From NCBI RefSeq assembly GCF_001477495.1, contig NZ_LDTF01000029.1, positions 48,870-112,869 on the forward strand: a stretch of DNA of 64,000 nt, given 5' to 3'. Below the pieces are notes generated by a model. It saw nothing but the letters and a program-made list of their open reading frames with translations, had not been told where the DNA came from and did no database searches. This document shows positions 9,071-18,355 of this stretch, piece after piece (positions within the stretch are counted from its first letter, which is position 1; every line of letters starts with the position of its first letter). Origin of the DNA: Sphingomonas yabuuchiae. GTDB taxonomy: Bacteria > Pseudomonadota > Alphaproteobacteria > Sphingomonadales > Sphingomonadaceae. Both the position numbers and the translations under genes were made by a program.

Positions 9071-10774
9071 TTAATCAATCAGAATGTGGACGATGTCGGG
9101 CGCTACCATCGCCACCGCCCGAGCCTCGTCCGGACTCGTTCCGGCCTTTCGGGCCGGGTCGGCGAGCACGATACGCCACCGTCCGGCATGGTGGCTGGCC
9201 GAGACGATATTGTCGGCGCCGCCCATCGCCCGGACCAGCGTATCCGGCAGACTGATCTGCGCGGTAGCGGCTGCTTCCCGGACCGGCGCGGCCGTCACCG
9301 GAGCCGCCGCGCGGAGGGTGGCGGCGATCGGCCCGGACTCGACGGCGGCACGCATTTCCATCGCCACCGCGTCGGCGATCGGACCCAGCACGACCTGAAC
9401 GCCGCTGGGCGAAGGACGCAGGATACCCCGCGCGCCGAGCCGCTTGAGCGCGGGTTCGTCGACCTGGGCGGGATCGACCACGATCAGGCGCAGGCGGGTG
9501 GTGCAGGCCGCGATCTCGCTGAGGTTGGTGCTGCCGCCCATCGCCGCGACAAAGGAAGCCCCGCGCCCGCCGGCGATCTCGGTGGCCTCGCCCTCCGCCG
9601 CCGCCTCGACCTCACGGCCCGGCGTCTGCAGGTTCCAACGGCGGATCGCGAAGCGGAACACGGCGTAATAGATCAGCGCATAGACCGCGCCGATCGGCAA
9701 CAGCATCAGCGGCTTGGTCGCCTTGCCGAAATTGATGACGTAATCGAACAGACCGGCCGAGAAGGTATAGCCCAGCCGCACGCCCAGCGCGTTCATCAAC
9801 GCTTCCGACAGGCCGGTCAGGACCGCGTGGAAGGCATAGAGGACCGGCGCGAGGAACATGAAGCTGAACTCGATCGGCTCGGTCACGCCGGTCAGGAACG
9901 ACATCAGCGCCAGGCTGAACAGCATGCCCCCAACCGCCTTTTTCCGTTCGGGGAGGGCTTCATGATACATGGCCAGACAGGCGGCGGGCAGGCCGAACAT
10001 CATGACGGGGAAGAAGCCGCTCATGAACGCGCCAGCCGTCGGATCGCCCGCGAAGAAGCGGGTCAGGTCGCCGGTCTTGCCCTGATAATCGCCGACCACG
10101 AAATAGGCGACGGTGTTCAGGATGTGATGCAGGCCGGTCACGACCAGCAGGCGGTTGAGCACGCCAAAGGCGAACAGCCCCAGCCCGCCCGCCTGGACGA
10201 TGCCCTGGCTCATGGCGTCGATGCCCGCATTGACCGGGCCGAAGGCCACGCCCAGCAGCGCCGCGAGACCCAGGCCAGCAATGCCCGAGATGATCGGCAC
10301 GAAGCGACGGCCGCCGAAAAAGGCCAGATATTCGGGCATCTTGATGGTGGCGAAGCGGTTATAGAAATTGCCGCCGATGAGCCCCGCGACGATGCCGACC
10401 GGCACGTCGAACCGGTGGACCGACTTGGTCCGCCACGCCGCCTCTACGGTCGCGGCGATATCCTTGGCCAATCCGGCTCCCGTCCCGGCGGGCGGCACGA
10501 TCAGCGTCTCTGCGCCCTTGATGGTGACGAGGTAGCAGGTGACGCCCGCCAGCGCCGCCGCGCCATTGCCGTCGCGGGCAAAGGCGGTGGCGACGCCGAC
10601 CGCGAACAACAGGCCAAGATTGTCGAAGATCGCATTGCCCGCATTCGCCATGAAGGCGATGTTGAGCAGGTCGGGCTGGCCCAGCCGGAGCAACAGGCCC
10701 GCGACCGGCAGCACCGCGATGGGCAGCATGAGCGCCCGCCCGAGCGATTGGATGGTGGCCATGGGCGAGCTCAT
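9071..10774 (-). CDS. nagE: GlcNAc-specific PTS permease EIICB with extra C-terminal EIIB-like domain
   Basis: Membrane permease of 567 aa that imports and phosphorylates N-acetylglucosamine. The EIIC domain (about residues 5-370, roughly ten membrane segments) is followed by an EIIB domain with the phosphorylated cysteine C424 in NLSEIAACTTRLRL. After a linker, a second EIIB-like module (about residues 500-567, beginning LVRAMGGADNIVS) aligns with EIIB but has SHHAGRW where NCATRL is expected, so it lacks the cysteine. The start is the ATG at 10774, which overlaps the upstream PTS gene by 4 bp; the frame extends further upstream into that gene but only with non-homologous residues. EIIA, HPr and EI come from the upstream fusion protein. 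Confidence 0.93.
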   Translation of the reverse strand: MSSPMATIQSLGRALMLPIAVLPVAGLLLRLGQPDLLNIAFMANAGNAIFDNLGLLFAVGVATAFARDGNGAAALAGVTCYLVTIKGAETLIVPPAGTGAGLAKDIAATVEAAWRTKSVHRFDVPVGIVAGLIGGNFYNRFATIKMPEYLAFFGGRRFVPIISGIAGLGLAALLGVAFGPVNAGIDAMSQGIVQAGGLGLFAFGVLNRLLVVTGLHHILNTVAYFVVGDYQGKTGDLTRFFAGDPTAGAFMSGFFPVMMFGLPAACLAMYHEALPERKKAVGGMLFSLALMSFLTGVTEPIEFSFMFLAPVLYAFHAVLTGLSEALMNALGVRLGYTFSAGLFDYVINFGKATKPLMLLPIGAVYALIYYAVFRFAIRRWNLQTPGREVEAAAEGEATEIAGGRGASFVAAMGGSTNLSEIAACTTRLRLIVVDPAQVDEPALKRLGARGILRPSPSGVQVVLGPIADAVAMEMRAAVESGPIAATLRAAAPVTAAPVREAAATAQISLPDTLVRAMGGADNIVSASHHAGRWRIVLADPARKAGTSPDEARAVAMVAPDIVHILID

Positions 10775-13221
10775 GCGCCGATCTCCTGAAGCATGTTCGT
10801 GATGTGCGCGCGGACCGCCGCCGCCGAGGGGAGCGCCAGCGCGGCAATCGCGGCGGCACGGCATTTTACCATGTCGAGCTTGCCGACCAGCGCCTTGATC
10901 GCCGCGACCCGTGCCGGGGGCACCGACAATTCGGTGACGCCGAGACCCAATAGGATCGGAACCGCCAGACGGTCAGCGGCCAGCGAGCCGCATACGCCGA
11001 CCGGCGTGTCATGCTTGGCCGCGCCGTCGCAGGTCGTGCCGATCAGCCGCAGCACGGCCGGATGGAGCCCGTCGACGCCCGCCGCCACCGCCGCGTTGCC
11101 GCGATCCATGGCAAGCGTATATTGGGTCAGGTCGTTCGTACCGATCGAGAAGAAGTCCGCCTTACGCGCGAGAATATCAGCGGAAATTGCGGCGGCTGGA
11201 GTTTCGATCATGACACCGACCTCGGCCTTTCCGCCCTGCCGCTCGACGACGGCGCGAACCGCCTCCAGCTCGGACAGGCTGGCGATCATCGGCGCCATGA
11301 TCCGGCACGGCTGGCGCACCGCCAGGATCGCGCCGACCTGATCTTCCAGCAGTTGCGGATCGGCGAGCGACACGCGGATGCCGCGCAGGCCCAGCGCCGG
11401 ATTCTCCTCGACGGGCAGGTCCATATAGGGCGCAGGCTTGTCACCGCCCACGTCAAGCAGGCGGACGATCATCGGCCGGTCACCCAGCGCATCGGCGATC
11501 GCCTGATAGTCGCGGGCCTGTTCGTCGCGGGTCGGCGCGGTCGCGCGCTCCAGGAACAGGAATTCGGTGCGCAACAGGCCGCAGCCCTCGGCACCCTCGG
11601 CCACCGCCGCCTCAGCATCGGCGACCGAGCCGAGATTGGCGAACATCTCGATCCGGGTGCCGTCCGCCATGCGGCAGGGCCCTTGCGCGACGCGCGCGGC
11701 CTGCATCTCGGCCTTGCGGCGGGCGATGGTGTCGCGCACCTGATCTTGGGCCTCGGCATCGGGTTCGGGATCGATCAGGCCGCGATCGGCATCGAGCACG
11801 ATGACCCGGCCATCCTCCAACGCGGCCAGCGGCTCACCGAAAGCCACCGCCATGGGCAGCCCCATGCCCGCCGCCAGGATCGCGGCGTGCGAGGTTGGCC
11901 CGCCCTTGACCAGCGCGATGCCCGCCACGACGGCGGCGTCGAGTGCCGCGACCTGGCTGGGCAGCAGATCCTCGGCGACCAGGATCGCACCGCTCGGCAC
12001 GCTCGGCCCTTCGATCGGCAGGCCCGCAAGAGCGGCGAGCACATGGCGTTCCAGATCGCGCAGATCGTCGGCGCGCTCGGCGATGCGGCGGTCGCCGCTC
12101 GACAGCAGGACGGCGACCTGTTCGGTGATCGCTTCCTGCCACGCCACGCCCGCGCTCATGCCCCGGCCGATCGCGGCCAAAGCGGCGTCGGTCAGCGTCG
12201 GATCGGCCAGCATCGCGCCATGCGCGGCCATCACCCCGCCGCGTGCGCCACCGGCGGCGGCGGCCCGCGCCAGCCCCTCGCGCACGGTGTCGAGCGCTTC
12301 GTTCAGTCGGGTGCGCTCTTCCTCCTCCGTACCCGCCTGCGTCTCGACCGGAATGGCGGCACGGGTCAGCCGGTGGATCGGCCCGACCGCGAGCCCCGGC
12401 GCGGCGGGCACACCGCCCAGCCCCGGCCCCTCGCCGCGTACAGGCTCGGGCACATCGACCGGCGTTTCCTCCGGCGTGGCGTCGTTCAGGAAAGCGATGA
12501 CCTCGGCCAGGGCAGCGGCGGCCTGCGCCCCGCTCGCCTGGATCCGGACAGTCGTGCCATGGCCCAGACCCAGCCCGAGCAGACCGACTGCGCTCAGCGC
12601 CGAGGCATGGCGGTCGCCGTGATACAGGGTGACGCGCGCATCATGCTTGCGGACTGCCTCGACCAGCCGGGCGGCGGGACGGGCGTGCAGGCCGTGCGAC
12701 AGCGCGACGACCGTTTCCTCGATCAGCATCACGCCATCGGTGTCGGCTTCGGCGGCCTCGACGCCCAGCGGCACGACGCGCAGCAGCGGATCGCCGACCA
12801 CAACCAGCCCCTTGGCGATGGGCTCGACGGCATAGCGGGTGGCATCGGCGACGATGATCGGCGTGACGACGGCGGGGGCGTTCTGGACCAGATAATCGAG
12901 GTTGAAGCGGATCAGCGGCTGACCCGCCAACACCTTCGCGCCCGCCTTCACCTGCGGGGTCAGCCCCTTGCCGCCCAGCGACACCGTGTCGATGCCGATA
13001 TGGCAGATCAGTTCATAGCCGTCGGTGCTGCGCAGCGTGACCGCATGGCCAGCCTCATGCACGGTCAGCACGGTCGCGTCGCAGGGGGCGCAAAGCGCGT
13101 CGTTGACCGGATCGATCGCAACACCGTCGCCCAGCATCTTTTCGGCAAAGACCGGGTCCGGCACCTGGGGGAGCGGCGTCACCCAGCCGGCCAGCGGGGC
13201 ATAAACGGTCAGGTCACTCAT
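10771..13221 (-). CDS. ptsP: Fused PTS phosphoryl-transfer protein EIIA(Glc)-HPr-EI
   Basis: Cytosolic 816-aa fusion that passes phosphate from PEP to NagE. Domain order: EIIA of the Crr/glucose type (about residues 1-150, active H74 in CHIGIDTV), HPr (about 165-250, H179 in LSHGLHARPAA), then enzyme I (about 265-816) with the phosphohistidine H445 in GGPTSHAAILA. Further EI signatures are GCGLLRTEFLFL, the DVGGDKP loop and SIGTNDLTQYTLAMDR with the C-terminal Cys in GVCGSLA. All three active histidines are present, so the whole PTS chain for GlcNAc is encoded by two genes. It is coupled to nagE by a 4-bp overlap and lies 57 bp downstream of the GH2 gene. Confidence 0.95.
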   Translation of the reverse strand: MSDLTVYAPLAGWVTPLPQVPDPVFAEKMLGDGVAIDPVNDALCAPCDATVLTVHEAGHAVTLRSTDGYELICHIGIDTVSLGGKGLTPQVKAGAKVLAGQPLIRFNLDYLVQNAPAVVTPIIVADATRYAVEPIAKGLVVVGDPLLRVVPLGVEAAEADTDGVMLIEETVVALSHGLHARPAARLVEAVRKHDARVTLYHGDRHASALSAVGLLGLGLGHGTTVRIQASGAQAAAALAEVIAFLNDATPEETPVDVPEPVRGEGPGLGGVPAAPGLAVGPIHRLTRAAIPVETQAGTEEEERTRLNEALDTVREGLARAAAAGGARGGVMAAHGAMLADPTLTDAALAAIGRGMSAGVAWQEAITEQVAVLLSSGDRRIAERADDLRDLERHVLAALAGLPIEGPSVPSGAILVAEDLLPSQVAALDAAVVAGIALVKGGPTSHAAILAAGMGLPMAVAFGEPLAALEDGRVIVLDADRGLIDPEPDAEAQDQVRDTIARRKAEMQAARVAQGPCRMADGTRIEMFANLGSVADAEAAVAEGAEGCGLLRTEFLFLERATAPTRDEQARDYQAIADALGDRPMIVRLLDVGGDKPAPYMDLPVEENPALGLRGIRVSLADPQLLEDQVGAILAVRQPCRIMAPMIASLSELEAVRAVVERQGGKAEVGVMIETPAAAISADILARKADFFSIGTNDLTQYTLAMDRGNAAVAAGVDGLHPAVLRLIGTTCDGAAKHDTPVGVCGSLAADRLAVPILLGLGVTELSVPPARVAAIKALVGKLDMVKCRAAAIAALALPSAAAVRAHITNMLQEIGA

Positions 13222-13278
13222 CGCACGTCACTTTCGCCAAACTGCATTCCTTCCCCGTGAGCGTCCCTACGCGCGCCT

Positions 13279-16182
13279 TCAGCGCGAGCGGATCGTCACC
13301 CGGCCCAGCAGGCCGCTATCGATATTGCCCATCCCCGCGACGATCAGCGCGATGGTCCGCTTGCCCGCACCCGAAGGCAGGGTGGCCGTCATCGGGCCGG
13401 GCTTGGGATCGCGTTTCTCCGCGACCAGCTGCCCATCGACCCACAGGCTCGCCATGCCGCCGACCGAGGCCAGCCGCAGTTCGCCGCCCCGTGCCGCGAC
13501 CGCCCGCCGGGGCGTGACGACCGCGCGATAGACGCGCCAGCCCGCTGCCTCCGCCGGGGTGGGAGTCCCGGCCTGGACGAAGGCCCAGCCATTATTGTCG
13601 CTGGCGGCGGGCGCGAGATCGGGCGACGGCCTGGTCGGAAGCAGCGGCGAGCGCCGCCATTCGCGCACGTCCATGTCGCCGTTCATCACCGCGACCTGCG
13701 CACGCGGCGTCACGCCCAGCCGGTCGAGCTTCAGCGTCGCGGACTTCAGCCCGTCCGCCGTCGCACGAATGGTGATCCGCCCGCGCCCGATATCGGGCCG
13801 CACGATCATCTGCGCGAGGCCATTGAAAAGCGATCGCTGGTTGCCTTTTTCAGGCTCATGGCTGTTGGGATCGCCATTGCCGACCCCGATGATCGCGCCG
13901 CCCTCGATGGCGAAGCGGGTCATCAGATTGGCGGTCGGGACGTGGCGCCCCTTCGCATCCACGGCATCGATCGTGATCGCCTGCGCGTCCTCGGTATCGC
14001 CCGCCATCACGGTCCGCGCCGGGGTCAGCCGAAGGGCGACCGGCACTCCGACCGTCTCATGCGCGGCGCGCGCGACTTCGCGACCGCCGCGATAGGCGAT
14101 CGCCTCGATCCGGCCCGGCGCGTACGGCACGGTCCACTCATTGCCCATCAGCCGGTCGACCGCCGCCTCGCCCACCGTCTTGCCGTTCAGCCGCAGGACG
14201 ACACGCTCGGCATTGGACAGGACCATGACCTTGGTCGGCTTGCCTTCGCGCCCCGGCCAGCTCCAGTGCGGCGCGATGGCGACCACCGGCTGGTCATCGA
14301 CCCAGGCGGCGCGGTGGATGTCGAAGGCGGTCTTGGGAAAGCCGCACAAATCCATGATCCCGAAGAAGCTGGCGATGGTCGGCCATTCATAGGGCGTCGG
14401 CTCGCCATGATAGTCGAAGCCGGTCCACACGAAGCCGCCCGCCACAAAGGCCCGCTCGGCAATCTTCTTCCACGCACCACGATGCGTGTCGCCCCAGCTC
14501 GCCGCCTCGACGTCATAGCTCGACGCGATGTGGCGGGCCGGATCGCTCTCGAACGCACCGCGCGTCATGAAGGCGCTGGTGTCCTCGGAGCTCGTCATCG
14601 GCTTGGCCGGGTTCAGCTGATGGTAGCGGTCGTAGTCGCCCTGATAATAATTGAACCCGGTAACATCGACGACCTGCGCGACGTTGATCGGATTGAAGAA
14701 GGCCCCGTTCATCGCCGCCGTCACCGGACGGCTGTCGTCCAGCGCCCGGACCCAATGCGCCATGCGCTTGACCATCTCGACGCCCGCGGGCGTGCCCTGC
14801 ATCGGTTCCTCGTTGAAGACCGACCACAGGATGACGCTCGGGTGGTTGCGGTCGCGCCGGACCAGCCATTCCAGCTGCGCACGATATTCGGGCGCCGGAT
14901 TGAACTGCCGATTCTCGTTCATCACGAGGAAGCCGAGCCGGTCGCACCAGTCGAGCAGTTCGGGCGTCGGCGCATTGTGGCTGGAGCGGATGGCGTTGCA
15001 GCCCATCGCCTTCAGCCGCTCGAGCCGCCAGCCGAGCAGCGCATCGGGGATCGCGGTGCCGACGCCCGCATGATCCTGATGCAGGCAGACGCCCTTCAGC
15101 TTGACGGGGCGGTCGTTGAGGAAAAAGCCGTTGGCCGCGTCGAAGCGCAGCGTGCGGAATCCGATCGGCACCCGCCGCTCGTCCGCCACCTTGCCATCGC
15201 GCAGCAGCCGCACGTCGAGCGTGTAGAGGGTCGGGCGCTCGACCGACCAGAGCATGGGGTCGGCGACCGGCAGGTCCAGCACCGCCTTGCCCTCGTCCAG
15301 CGCGGGGACCGTCGTTTGCGCCTGTCCCTGCGCGACCATTTTGCCCTGCGGATCGAGCAGGCGCGCTTCGACCGTGACCGGGCTGTCGGTGTCGACGATG
15401 CTGGTCAGAGTCGCGGTGACGGGGACGTGCCAGCCGTCCGCCCGCTTGCGCGGATCGCCATGCACGCCATCGGCCACGATCGACACCGGCGCATAATCGC
15501 CCAGCCAGACATGGCGATAGAGCCCGGCGCCTTCGTACCACCAGCCCTCCATCGCCTCGGCATCCACGCGCACCGCGACGACATTGGCCTCGTCCCCGAA
15601 CCGCGCGAATGGGGTCAGGTCGATGCGGACGGCATTATAGCCCGAGAAATTGTGCGAAACGACGCTGCCATTGACCCAGATGGTGGCGAAGGTCGCGATG
15701 CCGCCGAATTCCAGCTCAATCCGCCGTCCGCGCAAAGCGGGGTCGAGGCGAAAGCTACGCCGATACCAGCCGATGCCGCGCGGGCGATAGCCTTGCGCGA
15801 CATTGGCGGTCTTCACGAAGGGCTGGAACGAAGCCCAGTCATGCGGCAGGTCAACCGCCTGCCAGTCGCTGTCGTCATAATCGACCGCCGCCGCGCCGCG
15901 CGCATTCCCGGCCTTGACCGACAGGTACGTGGCATTGTGCGTGTCGAGCGGCGCAGGCTCGACATCGCCTTCGTGGAACAGCCAGCCGCGATCCATCAGG
16001 ACGCGGGCGGCATCCTGCACGGGCAGCGCGGGCGGAAGCTGGTCGACGGGCTCGGGCATGGGTAACGCGCCCGCGCCGTCCGCCGGGCGGCGGCTGGCGG
16101 CGAAGGCCGGGACCGACGCAATGCCGCCCGCCAGCCCCACCACCGCGCTGCCCAGCAGAAGGTCGCGGCGCGCGACCGTCAT
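13279..16182 (-). CDS. GH2 beta-galactosidase-type hydrolase within the GlcNAc operon
   Basis: Family GH2 enzyme of 967 aa, exported (N-terminal ARRDLLLGSAVVGLAGG with a twin arginine, probably Tat). Order: sugar-binding jelly roll (about residues 55-235), Ig-like domain (about 240-345), TIM barrel (about 350-640), then DUF4982-like and further beta domains to the end. Catalytic residues are E458 in SVFNEEPM (acid/base) and E533 in SSEDTSAFM (nucleophile). The DUF4982-type architecture favours a beta-galactosidase, but beta-glucuronidase or exo-glucosaminidase activity cannot be excluded. Its start overlaps nagA by 4 bp, so it belongs to the GlcNAc operon and probably releases GlcNAc-bearing or galactose-capped sugars. 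It is a paralogue of the GH2 at 52988-55873. Confidence 0.9.
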   Translation of the reverse strand: MTVARRDLLLGSAVVGLAGGIASVPAFAASRRPADGAGALPMPEPVDQLPPALPVQDAARVLMDRGWLFHEGDVEPAPLDTHNATYLSVKAGNARGAAAVDYDDSDWQAVDLPHDWASFQPFVKTANVAQGYRPRGIGWYRRSFRLDPALRGRRIELEFGGIATFATIWVNGSVVSHNFSGYNAVRIDLTPFARFGDEANVVAVRVDAEAMEGWWYEGAGLYRHVWLGDYAPVSIVADGVHGDPRKRADGWHVPVTATLTSIVDTDSPVTVEARLLDPQGKMVAQGQAQTTVPALDEGKAVLDLPVADPMLWSVERPTLYTLDVRLLRDGKVADERRVPIGFRTLRFDAANGFFLNDRPVKLKGVCLHQDHAGVGTAIPDALLGWRLERLKAMGCNAIRSSHNAPTPELLDWCDRLGFLVMNENRQFNPAPEYRAQLEWLVRRDRNHPSVILWSVFNEEPMQGTPAGVEMVKRMAHWVRALDDSRPVTAAMNGAFFNPINVAQVVDVTGFNYYQGDYDRYHQLNPAKPMTSSEDTSAFMTRGAFESDPARHIASSYDVEAASWGDTHRGAWKKIAERAFVAGGFVWTGFDYHGEPTPYEWPTIASFFGIMDLCGFPKTAFDIHRAAWVDDQPVVAIAPHWSWPGREGKPTKVMVLSNAERVVLRLNGKTVGEAAVDRLMGNEWTVPYAPGRIEAIAYRGGREVARAAHETVGVPVALRLTPARTVMAGDTEDAQAITIDAVDAKGRHVPTANLMTRFAIEGGAIIGVGNGDPNSHEPEKGNQRSLFNGLAQMIVRPDIGRGRITIRATADGLKSATLKLDRLGVTPRAQVAVMNGDMDVREWRRSPLLPTRPSPDLAPAASDNNGWAFVQAGTPTPAEAAGWRVYRAVVTPRRAVAARGGELRLASVGGMASLWVDGQLVAEKRDPKPGPMTATLPSGAGKRTIALIVAGMGNIDSGLLGRVTIRSR

Positions 16183-17318
16183 GCCGCGACCGGCTCCGCC
16201 GAAGCGACGCGCGTCTCGACAGGCTTCAGCGCGGCGTCGAGCACCACCCAGTCGGCGCGCAGCCCTTGCGCCAGCGCCCCGCGCTCATGCGACAGGCCCA
16301 GGAAGGCCGCCGGATGCGTCGCCGCCATGGCCGCCGCCTGATCGACGGTGATGCGCAGCTGCTCGACCGCATTGGCGACCGCCGACCCCATATCGAGGTC
16401 CGAGCCCGCTAGCGTGCCGTCGGTATAGGTGCACTTGCCGCCCGAGACGTCGATATGACGGCCGTGCAGGACGAAGTCCTTCTCCACCGCGCCGACCGAC
16501 GACATGGCATCGGTGACGAGCATCAGCTTGTCGAACGGCCGCGCCTTCATCGCCAGCCGGAGCATCGGCGCGGAGACGTGGAAGCCGTCGATGATCAGCC
16601 CGGCATAGGGCCGCGGATCGTCGAGCGTCGCGCCCGCCAGACCCGGCACCCGCTGCTGCATCGCGGGCATCGCATTATAGAGATGCGTGATGCCCGACAG
16701 GCCGACATCGAACGCGGCCATCGCCTGTTCGTAGCTCGCTTCGCTATGCCCGGCGCTGACCAGCACGCCCGCCGCGACCAGGCGCTTGATCGTCTCGACC
16801 GGCACCCGCTCGGGCGCGACGGTCAGCATGACTTTGCCCTTGCGCGGGCGGGTCAGCACGGCGATCATTTCCTCGTCCAGATCGCGGAAGCGCGTCGGAT
16901 CGTGGATGCCCTTGCGCGCCGGGTTCAGCACCGGCCCCTCGACATGGATGCCGACGATGCCGGGCACCCTCGCCTCAATCGCCTCGTCGATCGCGTCGAG
17001 CGCGCGGGCGATCTTATCGGGGGTCTCGCTGACCAGGGTCGGCAGCATCGCGGTGGTGCCATAGACGGCATGCGCCGCCGCCATGGTCGCGATGCCGTCC
17101 ACGTCCAGCCGATCGTTGAACAGCACGCCACCGCCGCCATTGACCTGCGTGTCGATATAGCCGGGCACGACCCAGCCGCCGTTCAGGTCGATCGTGTCAG
17201 TGGAGCCATCCACGGCGCCGATCGATGCGATACGGTCGCCCTCGACAGTGATTTCCGCGCCCGGCAGGACGCCGCCCTGGGTCGCGACATGGCCGTTGAC
17301 GAAACGGAAACGGGTCAT
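16179..17318 (-). CDS. nagA: N-acetylglucosamine-6-phosphate deacetylase
   Basis: Cytosolic amidohydrolase of 379 aa that converts GlcNAc-6-phosphate to GlcN-6-phosphate plus acetate, the step directly after PTS import. Family motifs are clear: YIDTQVNGGGG, GIHVEGPVLNP (metal-ligand Glu), VSAGHSEASYEQA, ITHLYNAMPAM and LVTDAMSSVG (catalytic Asp). Length is typical. It overlaps the deaminase gene upstream and the GH2 gene downstream by 4 bp each, so it is the central gene of a tightly coupled operon. Confidence 0.96.
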   Translation of the reverse strand: MTRFRFVNGHVATQGGVLPGAEITVEGDRIASIGAVDGSTDTIDLNGGWVVPGYIDTQVNGGGGVLFNDRLDVDGIATMAAAHAVYGTTAMLPTLVSETPDKIARALDAIDEAIEARVPGIVGIHVEGPVLNPARKGIHDPTRFRDLDEEMIAVLTRPRKGKVMLTVAPERVPVETIKRLVAAGVLVSAGHSEASYEQAMAAFDVGLSGITHLYNAMPAMQQRVPGLAGATLDDPRPYAGLIIDGFHVSAPMLRLAMKARPFDKLMLVTDAMSSVGAVEKDFVLHGRHIDVSGGKCTYTDGTLAGSDLDMGSAVANAVEQLRITVDQAAAMAATHPAAFLGLSHERGALAQGLRADWVVLDAALKPVETRVASAEPVAA

Positions 17319-18355
17319 AGCGTGCGGGTCACTTTCTGCAGGTGCGGCGGCGAGTCGGGGTCCATGCCACGGGCGAGTGCCAGCGCCTCGACCATGCGGT
17401 AGAAGCTGGCGAGCATCGAAATCGGCTCAAGCGCGGGATGGCCCGCGACCATCGGCAGGCTACCCGCCTGCCCCGCGACGAACGGCTTGGCGCCGCGCGC
17501 CTCGAACTGGTCGGCGACCGCCTTCACATCCTCGCCCGCCACGTCGGAGGTGGCGAAACCCAGTACCGAATAGCCGGGCTCGACGATCCGCATCGGACCG
17601 TGACGCACCTCGGCGGCGCTGAACGGCTCTGCCTGGATCGAGCAGGTTTCCTTCAGCTTCAGTGCCGCTTCCTGCGCCACGCCGTAGCCGTAGCCGCGAC
17701 CCAGTACGAACATCTGGCTGACTTCGCGCAGGCCCTCCACGGCCGACGACCAGTCGAGGCCCAGCGCCTGTTCGACCTGACCGGGCAGGTCATTGAGGGC
17801 GGCCTCCAGCGTCTCGTCGCCTGCCCAGGCGGCGGCGAGCTGCGCCAGCCCCGCCAGCGCGGTCAGGCAAGACTTGGTGGCGGCGACGGCCTTTTCGGGA
17901 CCGGCCGACAGCGGCAGGAAGGTATCCGCGCCGGTCGCCAGCGGCGACTCCTCATCGTTGACGAGCGCCACGATATGCGCACCGCCCGCGCGATACGCCT
18001 CGACCGTCGCCAGCAGGTCCGGGCTACGCCCCGACTGGGAGATGGCGATAACCAGCGCACCCTGGACCTTCATCGGCGTTTCGAAGATCGACGCCACCGA
18101 AGGCGCGGCCGACGAGACCGGCACGCCGGTCTTGGTCTCCAGGATATATTTGCCGTAGGTCGCGGCATGATCCGACGAGCCACGGGCGATGGTGACGATC
18201 ACCGGCGGCGGGGCGGCACGCAGCCGCTCGGCCAGCGCCCGGACGGTCGGCGCATTGCGCGCGAGCAGCCGGGCGATCGCTTCCGGCGCCTCCCCCGCTT
18301 CCGCTCCCATCAGGGTGCTGGTCCCCGCACTACCGGCGGTCATCACATCAGACAT
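17315..18355 (-). CDS. nagB-II: SIS-domain glucosamine-6-phosphate deaminase (NagB-II type)
   Basis: Sugar isomerase protein of 346 aa with two SIS domains, resembling the isomerase half of GlmS but without the glutaminase. In GlcNAc operons of this kind such proteins act as GlcN-6-phosphate deaminases (NagB-II), giving fructose-6-phosphate and ammonia. Seen motifs: TIARGSSDHAATYGKYI, VIAISQSGRSPDLLATV, and the second-domain stretch QEAALKLKETC followed by AAEVRHGP. It overlaps the GntR gene upstream by 8 bp and nagA downstream by 4 bp. No classical hexameric NagB is seen in the window, so this protein probably supplies the step. Confidence 0.92.
   Translation of the reverse strand: MSDVMTAGSAGTSTLMGAEAGEAPEAIARLLARNAPTVRALAERLRAAPPPVIVTIARGSSDHAATYGKYILETKTGVPVSSAAPSVASIFETPMKVQGALVIAISQSGRSPDLLATVEAYRAGGAHIVALVNDEESPLATGADTFLPLSAGPEKAVAATKSCLTALAGLAQLAAAWAGDETLEAALNDLPGQVEQALGLDWSSAVEGLREVSQMFVLGRGYGYGVAQEAALKLKETCSIQAEPFSAAEVRHGPMRIVEPGYSVLGFATSDVAGEDVKAVADQFEARGAKPFVAGQAGSLPMVAGHPALEPISMLASFYRMVEALALARGMDPDSPPHLQKVTRTL

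Noticed and set aside
11011..13260. 749-codon open frame on the plus strand
   Set aside because: Antisense to the EIIA-HPr-EI gene, whose three active-site histidines are intact; no motif on this strand.
16094..16115. Possible fourth REP-like palindrome inside the GH2 signal peptide
   Set aside because: It shares the GGCGAAGGCC core, but the right arm and flanks do not match, and the bases encode a normal signal-peptide end, so chance is likelier.
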